Part shown: one piece after another, positions 33,879 through 42,447 of the stretch
Layout of the letters: each line of letters begins with the position of its first letter
Numbering within the stretch: the first letter of the stretch is position 1
From: an uncultured Peptostreptococcus sp.
GTDB taxonomy: Bacteria; Bacillota; Clostridia; Peptostreptococcales; Peptostreptococcaceae
Length of the DNA: 64,000 bases
Direction: 5' to 3'
Assembly: GCA_900759325.1 (NCBI GenBank)
Contig: CAAEUW010000045.1
Location: 1 to 64,000 of the forward strand
Notes under the pieces: generated by a model
The model's input: the letters and a program-made list of their open reading frames with translations, nothing else
Told to the model about the DNA's origin: nothing
Database searches by the model: none
Translations under genes and position numbers: made by a program

Positions 33879-34955
33879 ATGGAGAAATTTGATATTTTTA
33901 CCAATTATGAAATGGATGAGATATTAAGAATGATATCACCAGGCTCACCGCTTAGAAATGGCCTAGACAATGTTCTGATGGCCAATACAGGCGGTCTAAT
34001 TGTGGTAGCTGAAAACGACCAAATCTTTTCTCTTGTAGATGGCGGGTTTGAGCTGAACGCAGATTATACGCCGTCTTCCCTATATGAGCTGACCAAGATG
34101 GACGGGGCCATAGTATTGGACAAGAATATTGAAAAAATCCTGTTTGCAAACACCCAGCTCATGCCAGATCCTAATATACCTACAAAAGAAACAGGTACTA
34201 GGCATAGGACGGCTGAAAGAATAGCTAGACAGACTGGATCGATAGTGATAGCAATATCACAAAGGAGGTCAATTATAACCATATATAGGGATAGAAAGAA
34301 GTATGTGGTCCAGGATACACCAACCCTATTTTCAAAGGCCAATCAGGCATTCCAGACACTAGAAAAGGCCAAGGCTTCTCAGGAGCAGGCCGTATTGAAC
34401 CTAAATGCCCTAGAGTTTGCCAACATGGTAACCATATATGATGTAGTATTTGCTATGTCAAAGGTAGAGATGGTGCTTAGAATCACAGGAGCCATGGAAA
34501 GGTACCTACTAGCCCTAGGAGATGAGGGTATGCTGATTAGAAGTCAGTATGAGCAGTTAATTGGTAAGACAAGAGATGACCAGGATTTGATAATTAAGGA
34601 TTATGTATTTGAGGACGTCAGTAAAAAGAACTTTAAGAAGAAGTTGAGCGCCCTTTCAGATGAGGAACTAGTCGACTTAAGTAAAATAGCAAAAATTATG
34701 GGCTTTTCAGGCTATAACGAGAATTTGGATAAACCAACTTCAACAAGGGGTTATAGACTGTTGAGCAAAATCCATAAATTGCCAGAAGGAATTATAGAAA
34801 ATCTTATAGAGCATTTTGGAAGCTTCCAGGATATACTAGCAGCTAGTATAGAAGAACTTGATGAAGTGGACGGAATTGGTGAAATAAGGGCAACTTATAT
34901 TAGAAATGGACTTATAAAAATGAAGAAGTTGGCAGTTTTAGATAGACAGATTTAA
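33879..34955 (+). CDS. disA: Diadenylate cyclase DisA
   Basis: The 358-residue protein has an N-terminal DAC domain with DGA (residues 75-77) and RHR (108-110), the ATP and catalytic motifs, then a helical linker and C-terminal helix-hairpin-helix domain (FGSFQDILAASIEELDEVDGIGEIRA). It makes c-di-AMP from two ATP and scans DNA for branched structures, a link strengthened by radA lying one base upstream. The degrading enzyme GdpP is encoded 7 kb away. Confidence 0.96.
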   Translation: MEKFDIFTNYEMDEILRMISPGSPLRNGLDNVLMANTGGLIVVAENDQIFSLVDGGFELNADYTPSSLYELTKMDGAIVLDKNIEKILFANTQLMPDPNIPTKETGTRHRTAERIARQTGSIVIAISQRRSIITIYRDRKKYVVQDTPTLFSKANQAFQTLEKAKASQEQAVLNLNALEFANMVTIYDVVFAMSKVEMVLRITGAMERYLLALGDEGMLIRSQYEQLIGKTRDDQDLIIKDYVFEDVSKKNFKKKLSALSDEELVDLSKIAKIMGFSGYNENLDKPTSTRGYRLLSKIHKLPEGIIENLIEHFGSFQDILAASIEELDEVDGIGEIRATYIRNGLIKMKKLAVLDRQI

Positions 34956-34982
34956 TATTATCCTGGCTACAGGAGGAAGATT

Positions 34983-36074
34983 ATGATTAATAAATTAAGA
35001 AGATTTATAGTGGCCCTAGTTGGTTTTGCCCTAACAACTACCCTATATATTTCGTTGATGAAGCCTATAAAGCAACTACAGTTTGGTAACACTACATATG
35101 GATATATAGCCGGTGTAGCAGCTGGTGTAGTAGTGGCATTAATATTCTTCATCAGTGAACCGGCCATAAATAGACGATTAAAAAATTTGGGCAAGGTTTT
35201 TGACAGGGAAATGTCTGCATATTCCCAGATAAATATTATCTTGGGATCAGTGGGACTATTGGTAGGTTTTCTAATAGCTTCACTACTTAGTGGTCAGCTA
35301 GAAAAGATATACGTAGTAGGACCAGTCCTATCAATTTTATCCTATATCCTATTTGGTCTACTTGGAATCAGGATAGGTATTAGGAGTAAGAATGAGTTCA
35401 AGACCCTACTAAGGTTGAGACAAAATACTGATAAGGAAAAGAAGGACAAGGAAGACAAGTCAAAGAAGCAAAAGAAAAATATTCCACCAAAGGTACTGGA
35501 TACATCAGTAATAATAGATGGCAGGATAGCAGATATATGTAAGACAGGCTTTATAGAAGGAAAGCTAGTAATACCACAGTTTGTATTGGATGAATTAAGA
35601 CATATAGCAGACTCGGCTGACGATATGAAGAGGGTCAGGGGTAGAAGGGGTCTAGATATCTTGAATTTAATCCAGGAAGAGGGAAATATAGAGGTAGAGG
35701 TTACAGACCAGGACTTTGATGATATAGCCGAGGTAGATATAAAGCTTTTAAAGCTGGCATCTGTCCTAGAAGGTAAGGTGGTAACCAATGACTACAACCT
35801 AAATAAGGTTGCCCAGGTACAGGGGGTTGATGTCCTTAACATCAATGAACTGGCCAATGCCGTAAAGCCTATAGCAATACCAGGCGAAGAAATGGTGGTC
35901 AGCATAGTTAAGGAAGGTAAGGAAAACCAGCAGGGTGTAGCCTATCTAGATGATGGAACTATGATAGTTGTCGAAAATGGTAGAAAGTATATAGGCGAAA
36001 CTAAGAAGGTGGTTGTAACATCTATACTTCAAACACCAGCTGGTAGGATGATATTTGCCAGAGTGGGAAACTAG
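34983..36074 (+). CDS. yacL: PIN/TRAM-domain membrane protein (YacL)
   Basis: The 363-residue protein has four N-terminal spans (residues 1-125), a Lys-rich linker, a PIN nuclease-like domain starting KVLDTSVIIDGRIADIC with acidic residues at LDELRHIAD and VTNDYNLNK, and a C-terminal TRAM domain (GVAYLDDGTMIVVENGRKYIG). Homologues follow disA throughout Firmicutes. Function in vivo is unknown; RNA binding and cleavage are plausible from the domains. The start has AGGAGG nine bases upstream. Confidence 0.92.
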   Translation: MINKLRRFIVALVGFALTTTLYISLMKPIKQLQFGNTTYGYIAGVAAGVVVALIFFISEPAINRRLKNLGKVFDREMSAYSQINIILGSVGLLVGFLIASLLSGQLEKIYVVGPVLSILSYILFGLLGIRIGIRSKNEFKTLLRLRQNTDKEKKDKEDKSKKQKKNIPPKVLDTSVIIDGRIADICKTGFIEGKLVIPQFVLDELRHIADSADDMKRVRGRRGLDILNLIQEEGNIEVEVTDQDFDDIAEVDIKLLKLASVLEGKVVTNDYNLNKVAQVQGVDVLNINELANAVKPIAIPGEEMVVSIVKEGKENQQGVAYLDDGTMIVVENGRKYIGETKKVVVTSILQTPAGRMIFARVGN

Positions 36075-36156
36075 TAATATATAGCAATCAGCTAGAAAGG
36101 ATAATAGCCATATAGCATGTATGGGGCCCAATCATGAGGCAAAATAAATAAATATA

Positions 36157-36185
36157 TTGACAATAGTATCTTCAGGGTGTATTAT
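36157..36185 (+). promoter_or_regulatory. Promoter of proS T-box transcript
   Basis: -35 TTGACA (36157-36162), 17-base spacer, -10 TATTAT (36180-36185). Confidence 0.8.
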
Positions 36186-36201
36186 AAGTGCATACCAATA
36201 C

Positions 36202-36437
36202 AAAGGCTATGATAAAGGGATAGTAGTTGGCGGAGATTTACCAGAGAGGGACCACTTGGTGGAAGGTCCTATATCAAAACTGATGAACCAGCCTTTTAGC
36301 TTGGAGAGGTAACAATCTCCACGGTTTGAACCGTTATATTCTATCGAGGGAGTCAGGATATCCTGACTAATAAGAGTGGTACCGCGGAAACTAACAGCCT
36401 TTCGTCTCTTTTTATAGGAGATGAAGGGCTTTTTTAT
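36202..36437 (+). promoter_or_regulatory. T-box riboswitch, proline (proS leader)
   Basis: A complete T-box leader. Stem I is closed by AAAGGCT (36202-36208) with AGCCTTT (36290-36296). Near its 3' side GATGAACCAGCC presents the specifier codon CCA (36288-36290), proline, matching proS. The core AGAGTGGTACCGCGG (36373-36387) contains UGGU for tRNA 3'-end pairing. Terminator AGCCTTTCGTCTC (36396-36408) pairs with GAGATGAAGGGCT (36418-36430), then T7. Uncharged tRNA-Pro would stabilise the antiterminator and turn proS on. Confidence 0.93.
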
Positions 36438-36490
36438 GTTCTTCAAGGCTGTTAAAAAGGTAAATTTAACATTTTAGGAGGAAAAAGAAA

Positions 36491-37936
36491 ATGGCAAAGA
36501 AAGAAAATCAATTTGTAGAAGCCATCACTCCAATGGAAGATGACTTCGCCCAGTGGTACACAGACGTAATAACAAAGACAGACCTAGTAGACTATGCCCC
36601 AATAAAGGGGTTCATGGTAATTAAACCATATGGATTTGCTTTATGGGAAAAGATTAGGGACTATGCTGATGGCCTATTCAAGGAAACAGGTCACAAGAAT
36701 GTATACTTCCCTCTATTGATACCAGAAAGTTTATTAAACAAGGAAGCAGAACACGTAGAAGGATTTGCACCAGAAGTTGCCTGGGTAACTCAGGGTGGTA
36801 ACAAGGTCCTAGAAGAAAGACTAGCAGTAAGACCAACATCAGAAACTATCATATGTACAATGTATGCTAAGTGGTTGAACTCATATAGACAGTTACCTTT
36901 CCTATACAACCAGTGGAACTCAGTAGTTAGGTGGGAAAAGTCAACTAGACCATTCCTTAGAACTTCAGAATTCTTATGGCAGGAAGGTCATACAATCCAT
37001 GAGACAAAAGAAGAAGCTGTAGAGGAAACACTACAGCAGTTAGCTATATACAAGAAGGTAGCAGAAGATCTAATGGCAATACCAGTAATAGATGGTAGGA
37101 AGTCTGAAAGTGAAAAGTTTGCAGGTGCATCTGATACATACACAATAGAGGCTATGATGCATGATGGTAAGGCCCTACAGTCTGGTACATCTCACTTCCT
37201 AGGCCAGCACTTTACTAAGGCCTTTGATATCACTTTCTCAGATAGGGACGGTAACCTGGCCCACCCGTACCATACTTCATGGGGTATCTCAACTAGACTA
37301 ATAGGTGGTCTAATCATGGTACACTCTGACAACAGAGGTCTAGTACTACCACCAAAAATGGCCCCAACTCAGGTAATAATCATACCTATAGCTGCCAACA
37401 AGGGTGGAGTAATGGAAGTAGTAGACAAAGTAGCAGCTGACCTAAAGGCTAAGGGAATTACAGTAGAGGTTGATGATAGAAGCAACTACAGCCCAGGCTA
37501 CAAGTTCAATGATGCAGAAATGAAGGGTATACCAGTAAGATTAGAAATAGGACCAAAGGATATCGAAAAGAACCAGGCCCTAGCCTTCAGAAGAGACGAA
37601 TTGACTAAGTCTGAAATGTCATTGGATACAGTAGCTGACCAGGTGGTTACATTACTAGATGATATACAGAAGAACCTATTTGAAAAGGCTAAGAAGTATA
37701 GGGATGAAAGAATCTATCCAGCCTACAACATGGACGAATTCGTTGATATCATAGAAAACAAGAAGGGCTTTGCCAAGGTAATGTGGAAGGACAATGCTGA
37801 AAACGAAGCTAAGATCAAGGAATTGACAGGTGCTACAATAAGAGTAATACCATTTGCCCAGGAAGATCTAGGAGACAAGTGCTTCTATACAGGTGAAAAG
37901 GCAGACCATGTGGTAATATTTGCTAAGGCATATTAA
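36491..37936 (+). CDS. proS: Proline-tRNA ligase (short, archaeal/eukaryotic type)
   Basis: The 481-residue class II aminoacyl-tRNA synthetase contains motif 2 (RWEKSTRPFLRTSEFLWQEGHTIH), motif 3 (HTSWGISTRLIGGLIMVH) and an anticodon-binding domain from about residue 290. Its length and lack of the insertion editing domain place it in the archaeal/eukaryotic-type ProRS found in some bacteria. Charging of tRNA-Pro is sensed by the T-box leader. The ATG follows AGGAGG. Terminator downstream. Confidence 0.95.
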   Translation: MAKKENQFVEAITPMEDDFAQWYTDVITKTDLVDYAPIKGFMVIKPYGFALWEKIRDYADGLFKETGHKNVYFPLLIPESLLNKEAEHVEGFAPEVAWVTQGGNKVLEERLAVRPTSETIICTMYAKWLNSYRQLPFLYNQWNSVVRWEKSTRPFLRTSEFLWQEGHTIHETKEEAVEETLQQLAIYKKVAEDLMAIPVIDGRKSESEKFAGASDTYTIEAMMHDGKALQSGTSHFLGQHFTKAFDITFSDRDGNLAHPYHTSWGISTRLIGGLIMVHSDNRGLVLPPKMAPTQVIIIPIAANKGGVMEVVDKVAADLKAKGITVEVDDRSNYSPGYKFNDAEMKGIPVRLEIGPKDIEKNQALAFRRDELTKSEMSLDTVADQVVTLLDDIQKNLFEKAKKYRDERIYPAYNMDEFVDIIENKKGFAKVMWKDNAENEAKIKELTGATIRVIPFAQEDLGDKCFYTGEKADHVVIFAKAY

Positions 37937-37999
37937 AAAAGGTTCCATGTTAAATATCTTTGGTAATAATTTAAATTAATAAAATCTATTAAATTATGT

Positions 38000-38043
38000 G
38001 GCAACATCCATAACCAGTTTATAGTTATGAATGTTGCCCTTTT
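38000..38043 (+). terminator. Intrinsic terminator after proS
   Basis: GGCAACAT and CATAAC pair with GTTATG and ATGTTGCC (38024-38038), then CCTTTTG. Confidence 0.85.
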
Positions 38044-38085
38044 GTATTTTATACTTTTCCATAAGTTTAAATAAAACCCTTTGTA

Positions 38086-38114
38086 TTGACAAAAGTACAT
38101 TTACCATATACAAT
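38086..38114 (+). promoter_or_regulatory. Promoter of the CWB2 surface protein gene
   Basis: -35 TTGACA (38086-38091), 17-base spacer, -10 TACAAT (38109-38114); leader of about 115 bases. Confidence 0.7.
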
Positions 38115-38238
38115 ACAGATGTAAATAGATTTGTTTACTAATTTTTTAATTGATTTTTCATAATATTGTAGTTCTCTTATGTTTAATTTTTGAAATCGTA
38201 AATACAATATTATGTATATTTCATATGGAGGAAATATC

Positions 38239-40446
38239 ATGAATATAAGTAAAATAGTAAAGAAAGCCTCAGTGTCTGCTATGGTATATGCTATGCTTTT
38301 AACGGCATTGCCTATGGTGTCATATGCAAATGAGGGTGATGATATTCTAGCACATAATAAATCATTGTTAAGTGGTATGTCAACCACCGAGATTGATGGC
38401 TATGGCGTAAAGAATAACTGGGTCAAGCTAAAATTAGATACAACAGCTACTACTAAAAATGTAGGTCCATATTCAATACTTCAGTATTATGACGGGGACA
38501 CTGATCTGGCTAAGGGATTTTTATTACCAGAAAATTTGAAGTTAGACTTATTCGGCATGGACCAGACTATTTTTTGGGCGGGATCTCTGGGAGTGACAGG
38601 ATCAGAAGTTGAAAAATTCAAACCAATTGCAGATTCTATTGGAGAGTCTGATGTATACCAAAAGGTAAAGTATCCAGTGGGTGACCTATCCATTAAAAAT
38701 GATAGTGTAAGTGTATTTAAGTCAACTCTAGGTGAATTGAGTAGTTCTACTATAGATTTAAAATCGAATTTAGAACCTCTTAAGGCATGGGTAGAGTTTG
38801 CATCTGCAGGAAATACTAGTAGTATTAAAACAACATATAGTACTTATGCTTACATAGAAATGACATTGCCAGATGGATTATCATTTAACTCAAGTGATAT
38901 AAAGAATTCAATCAAGCTAAATAATTCTAACTATGAAGTTGAATCTGCAAGGGTTACTGGTAAGAAAGTAACAATTAAATTGACCAAGTATATTGGGAAT
39001 ATGAACTTGACAGATCTTAAGAATCAGCCTTATGATATATTAGATATTGACCTTGGTATAGGTGGAATTAAGTATGATAATTCTGTAAGATTAGGAAATA
39101 AATATACAATTAAGGCAAGTCTATATGGATTCGTAGATAGTGACGATAGGTCATCCACTCCAACACCTCAAACTCGCCTTGTTAATGTGTTTGCTGCAAG
39201 ACAGAGTGATTTGGGGAAGGATAGTGGATCAAATTTAGGTGATAATATAATGTCAATGACTGTTGCTTTAAAGCATAATACAGTAACATTTAAGGTAGAT
39301 GGACATCCAGACAAACCTGTTTTGGTAGAAACAGGCAAGTCTATTAACGGTGATATTGACAATACTCAGTCAATGCCATCAGATCCAACAAAATCAGGAT
39401 ATACTTTTAAAGGCTGGTTCACTCAACCTAATGGTGGAGGAACTAGGTTTGACGGAAATACACCAGTTAACAGTGATATTACAGTATACGCATATTTTGA
39501 AAGAACTCCATCTAATCCAGGAAGAGGCGGTGGCGGAGGAACAACGCCAGATTCTGGTAGGGTAGACGGAGGCGATAGGGTTGAGACAGGAATTAAGATT
39601 TCTCAAAAATACTACGATAAGGCTAAGACAGTAATAGTAGTTAGACATGACCTATTCCCAGACTCAATGACAGCCTCAGTATTGGCTAAGTTAAAGGATG
39701 CTCCAATCCTACTTAACCCAACAAACAAACTAGACCCTAGAGTGGGCGCTGAAATAAAGAGACTAGGTGCTGAAGAAGTAATCATAGTAGGTGGTCCAGA
39801 CTCTATATCTGAAAAGGTAAGAGGAGACCTAAAGGCCTACGACAATGATAAGGATGTAGAAAGAATTGCCGGTGTAGACAGGTACGATACATCTGAAATG
39901 GTAGCAAGAAGAGTAACTGGTATAACAGGCAAGAAGAATACAGGAGTAATAGCTTCAGGCCAGGTATTCCCAGATGCCCTATCAGTAGGAACATTCGCAT
40001 CAAGGGATGGATACCCAATACTACTAGTTAAGAAGAACCTTGTACCAGACCAGGTTGTAAGGGCCATTAAGGGCCTAGATATAAACAAGACTTATATAGC
40101 AGGTGGAACTAACACAATATCTAAGTCTACAGAAGCCAAGCTTCCAGGCGTTTTAGAAAGAATGGCAGGTAAGGACAGGTATGAAACATCAGTAGCCATA
40201 GCCAAGTCTAAGTTTAAGGATAGCAGAGAGGCCTTTATAGCATCAGGTGAAGAATTCGCAGATGCCCTGGTTATCTCACCAGTATCTGGTAAGTACAATA
40301 GGCCAACATTACTGGCATCAAGAAACAAGAAGACTAATGCTGTAGTTAAGAAGTATATAGAAGAGTCTTACTTGACTAGCATTACAGCTATAGGTGGAGA
40401 AAAGTACCTACCAAATAGTATAATGTTAGATTTAGCTGGTAAGTAG
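38239..40446 (+). CDS. Cell-wall-binding repeat 2 (CWB2) surface protein with InlB-type repeat
   Basis: The 735-residue secreted protein has a signal peptide cleaved after VSYA (about residue 29). A novel-looking N-terminal domain (30-350) is followed by a Listeria-Bacteroides/InlB B-type repeat (350-425, SGYTFKGWFTQPNGGGTRFDGNTPVNSDITVYAYF) and a Gly-rich linker. Three CWB2 repeats (about 445-735) contain IIVGGPDSIS, VDRYDTSEMVA and KDRYETSVAIA. CWB2 triplets anchor Clostridioides difficile S-layer-family proteins to a wall polymer. The N-terminal domain is the exposed part and probably the functional one. ATG 38239 follows GGAGG. Confidence 0.88.
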   Translation: MNISKIVKKASVSAMVYAMLLTALPMVSYANEGDDILAHNKSLLSGMSTTEIDGYGVKNNWVKLKLDTTATTKNVGPYSILQYYDGDTDLAKGFLLPENLKLDLFGMDQTIFWAGSLGVTGSEVEKFKPIADSIGESDVYQKVKYPVGDLSIKNDSVSVFKSTLGELSSSTIDLKSNLEPLKAWVEFASAGNTSSIKTTYSTYAYIEMTLPDGLSFNSSDIKNSIKLNNSNYEVESARVTGKKVTIKLTKYIGNMNLTDLKNQPYDILDIDLGIGGIKYDNSVRLGNKYTIKASLYGFVDSDDRSSTPTPQTRLVNVFAARQSDLGKDSGSNLGDNIMSMTVALKHNTVTFKVDGHPDKPVLVETGKSINGDIDNTQSMPSDPTKSGYTFKGWFTQPNGGGTRFDGNTPVNSDITVYAYFERTPSNPGRGGGGGTTPDSGRVDGGDRVETGIKISQKYYDKAKTVIVVRHDLFPDSMTASVLAKLKDAPILLNPTNKLDPRVGAEIKRLGAEEVIIVGGPDSISEKVRGDLKAYDNDKDVERIAGVDRYDTSEMVARRVTGITGKKNTGVIASGQVFPDALSVGTFASRDGYPILLVKKNLVPDQVVRAIKGLDINKTYIAGGTNTISKSTEAKLPGVLERMAGKDRYETSVAIAKSKFKDSREAFIASGEEFADALVISPVSGKYNRPTLLASRNKKTNAVVKKYIEESYLTSITAIGGEKYLPNSIMLDLAGK

Positions 40447-40496
40447 AAAAGTAAATAATAAATATTATAGAAAATATGATATAAAGACAGTATAAA

Positions 40497-40538
40497 AAGC
40501 TCTCCAGGGAATTTCCCTGGTGAGCTTAATTTTTTTTT
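40497..40538 (+). terminator. Intrinsic terminator after CWB2 gene
   Basis: AAGCTC-T-CCAGGGAA pairs with TTTCCCTGG-T-GAGCTT, then a run of nine T. Confidence 0.9.
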
Positions 40539-40733
40539 AAAAATATAAATAGGCATCTTGAATTTTGCTAAAAGCTGATAACTTTAAAAGTTATATTATA
40601 GGATCAAAGTTGTTGATTTAAATGCTTGATAGATTGCATAAAGTATTTTTAGATATAAGTAATATTGAAAAAACACATGAAAATTAAATATATTTTAAAT
40701 AGAAATATGAATCCAAAAAAATAAAAACAATGT

Positions 40734-40858
40734 TATAATTTAGATATAGAGATAATTAATAAAACATTAGGGAAATTTTGAATAGTTGAAATATAGCTAT
40801 AATGTAAAAGGTGTCAATCTAGATGTGGTTTGCCGGGATATATTTCATTAATAGATTG
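40734..40858 (+). promoter_or_regulatory. Candidate promoters and leader hairpin of the CW_1 protein gene
   Basis: Two -10 candidates TATAAT lie at 40734-40739 and 40798-40803 (the latter with TTTTGA 16 bases before). In the leader CAATCTA (40815-40821) can pair with TAGATTG (40852-40858). The rest of the 40539-40895 gap is AT-rich and shows nothing clear. Confidence 0.4.
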
Positions 40859-40895
40859 TTGGATTTACAAGTATATTATATGAGGAGGTTATACT

Positions 40896-41714
40896 ATGAA
40901 TAAGAAAGTTTTAAAACTCGCATTAGTAACATCATTGGTAGCTGCAATATCATTACCATCTGTATCATCTGCTATACCTAGAGATGGTTGGCAGAAGTCA
41001 TCCAACCAGTGGTACTACTATTCGCAAGGACTAGGTGTTAAAAATACCTGGAAGAAGATAGGTGGCACTTGGTACTACTTTGATGGAAGCGGAAAGATGA
41101 AGACTGGTTGGCTAAAAGACAGGAACGAGTGGTATTATTTGGATGCAAGTGGTTCATATGCCCATAATGGCTGGAGAAAAATAAGGGGTGATTGGTACCA
41201 TTTTAAGGCTGACGGGCCTATGTCAGTAGGTTGGATAGAAGACCACCATAGGAACCATATCTACTATGCGAATCCTAGCGGTAGGATAATTATCAACAAG
41301 ATTGTAAAAATTGATGGCAGGGACTGCTATTTTAATAAGAGTGGTGAGGCCCATGAAGCAGATGCTAATAGTTTATGTGGAATACTGAGGGTCCTAAAAT
41401 CCATTGGAGTAGAGGGAATAAGCGTAAGACTTAATCCACCAATTGTCAAGTACGATATAAGTAATAGGGATGATATAAATAAGATCTTGGACCTGGTAGC
41501 TGGCTTTAAATTAGAGACTTTGCCGCTAGAAAAGTGGAATGATACAGACCTACAAGTAGGTGGTGGAGCAAGTATAGATATACACATGAAAGATTCAACT
41601 CTTATCGGTTTCTCTATAAACAATAATATACTTGAAGAAGGTAAGGTCAAGTATAAGTCTAAAGATGATAGTTTGAAAAAATTAGAAAAACTTCTTTACG
41701 ACCTAAATAAATAG
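40896..41714 (+). CDS. CW_1-repeat (choline-binding-like) secreted protein
   Basis: The 272-residue secreted protein has a signal peptide cleaved after VSSA (about residue 26), then about five aromatic-glycine repeats (WQKSSNQWYYYSQG, WKKIGGTWYYFDGSGKM, WLKDRNEWYYLDASG, WRKIRGDWYHFKADG, GWIEDHHRNHIYYANPSG) to about residue 140. Such CW_1 repeats bind choline or other wall glycans in streptococcal and clostridial proteins. The C-terminal half (about 150-272) is a small domain I do not recognise. AGGAGG precedes the ATG. It differs in anchor type from the CWB2 gene beside it. Confidence 0.85.
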   Translation: MNKKVLKLALVTSLVAAISLPSVSSAIPRDGWQKSSNQWYYYSQGLGVKNTWKKIGGTWYYFDGSGKMKTGWLKDRNEWYYLDASGSYAHNGWRKIRGDWYHFKADGPMSVGWIEDHHRNHIYYANPSGRIIINKIVKIDGRDCYFNKSGEAHEADANSLCGILRVLKSIGVEGISVRLNPPIVKYDISNRDDINKILDLVAGFKLETLPLEKWNDTDLQVGGGASIDIHMKDSTLIGFSINNNILEEGKVKYKSKDDSLKKLEKLLYDLNK

Positions 41715-41754
41715 GTGATAGCTAGTCTTATAAAATAAATGTGTGTTAAAAGTT

Positions 41755-41801
41755 AAAGGGAAGTCCAAATCTAAATGTTTAGATGGGTACTTCCCTTTTT
41801 A
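41755..41801 (+). terminator. Intrinsic terminator after CW_1 gene
   Basis: AAAGGGAAGT (41755-41764) pairs with ACTTCCCTTT (41789-41798), with an inner CAAATCTAAA/TTTAGATG stem, then T run. Confidence 0.9.
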
Positions 41802-41927
41802 CTATATACTTATATTTTTAATTTCATTAAGCACATAATTTTGCTAGTCTAATATTTATATTAAACTCATAGGTAATGAATTAATACATACAGGGTCTAA
41901 ATTGACTTATCATAAGAAAAAAAGGAT

Positions 41928-42056
41928 CTATCTAATTGCTACTGCAAATCTCCTATTTCCATAGTTATAGCACTTGTCTACCAGGGTAGGTCCTGTAGAA
42001 GTAAGTACCATACCAAGGGCTAGGATAATAGCCACATGTTTTTTTCTTAATTTCAT
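41928..42056 (-). CDS. Small secreted/membrane peptide, unknown
   Basis: A 42-codon reading frame begins MKLRKKHVAIILALGMVLTS, looks like a signal peptide or single span, and ends PTLVDKCYNYGNRRFAVAIR. A strong site GGAGGAGAAA immediately precedes the ATG, which argues for real translation. It could be a signalling or surface peptide, or the surviving start of a truncated surface protein, since longer secreted proteins nearby start similarly. The gap from 42057 to 42447 otherwise shows no clear feature. Confidence 0.5.
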   Translation of the reverse strand: MKLRKKHVAIILALGMVLTSTGPTLVDKCYNYGNRRFAVAIR

Positions 42057-42447
42057 TTTCTCCTCCATAGGTTATATATAAATTTGTATTTGTAGGTCTA
42101 ACCTATCTAGGCAAGGCCTAACTGATATTTTACCTTTCACATGCTAAAAAAAGCACCTCCTATATTTTACTATAAATAAAACATTTTTACAGTAGTAAGT
42201 TGCTAAACTTTAGTAATTTTTATTTTTATAGTCAAAAGCCATTGTTAAGGTAGGGGTTTTATGGACTTAATTATATAAACTTGTATGTGGGTATATTTTT
42301 CTATCGGTTTCATGTTAGAAATATTAGATATTTTTAGGTGTTTATTAACTATATTTGTGATTTTCTGTAAAGAGTTGTAAATTGAAAATTATTATTATAT
42401 CATTAAAGGGTAGGTTGGTATTTTGTATAAAAAATGGAGGAAAAATA

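Noticed and set aside
38067..38387. Minus-strand 106-codon frame over the start of the CWB2 gene
   Set aside because: It overlaps the promoter and signal peptide of a well-supported gene and has no recognisable features.
42382..42447. Longer start of the CydD-like gene
   Set aside because: The extension has no ribosome binding site; TGGAGG sits right before ATG 42448.
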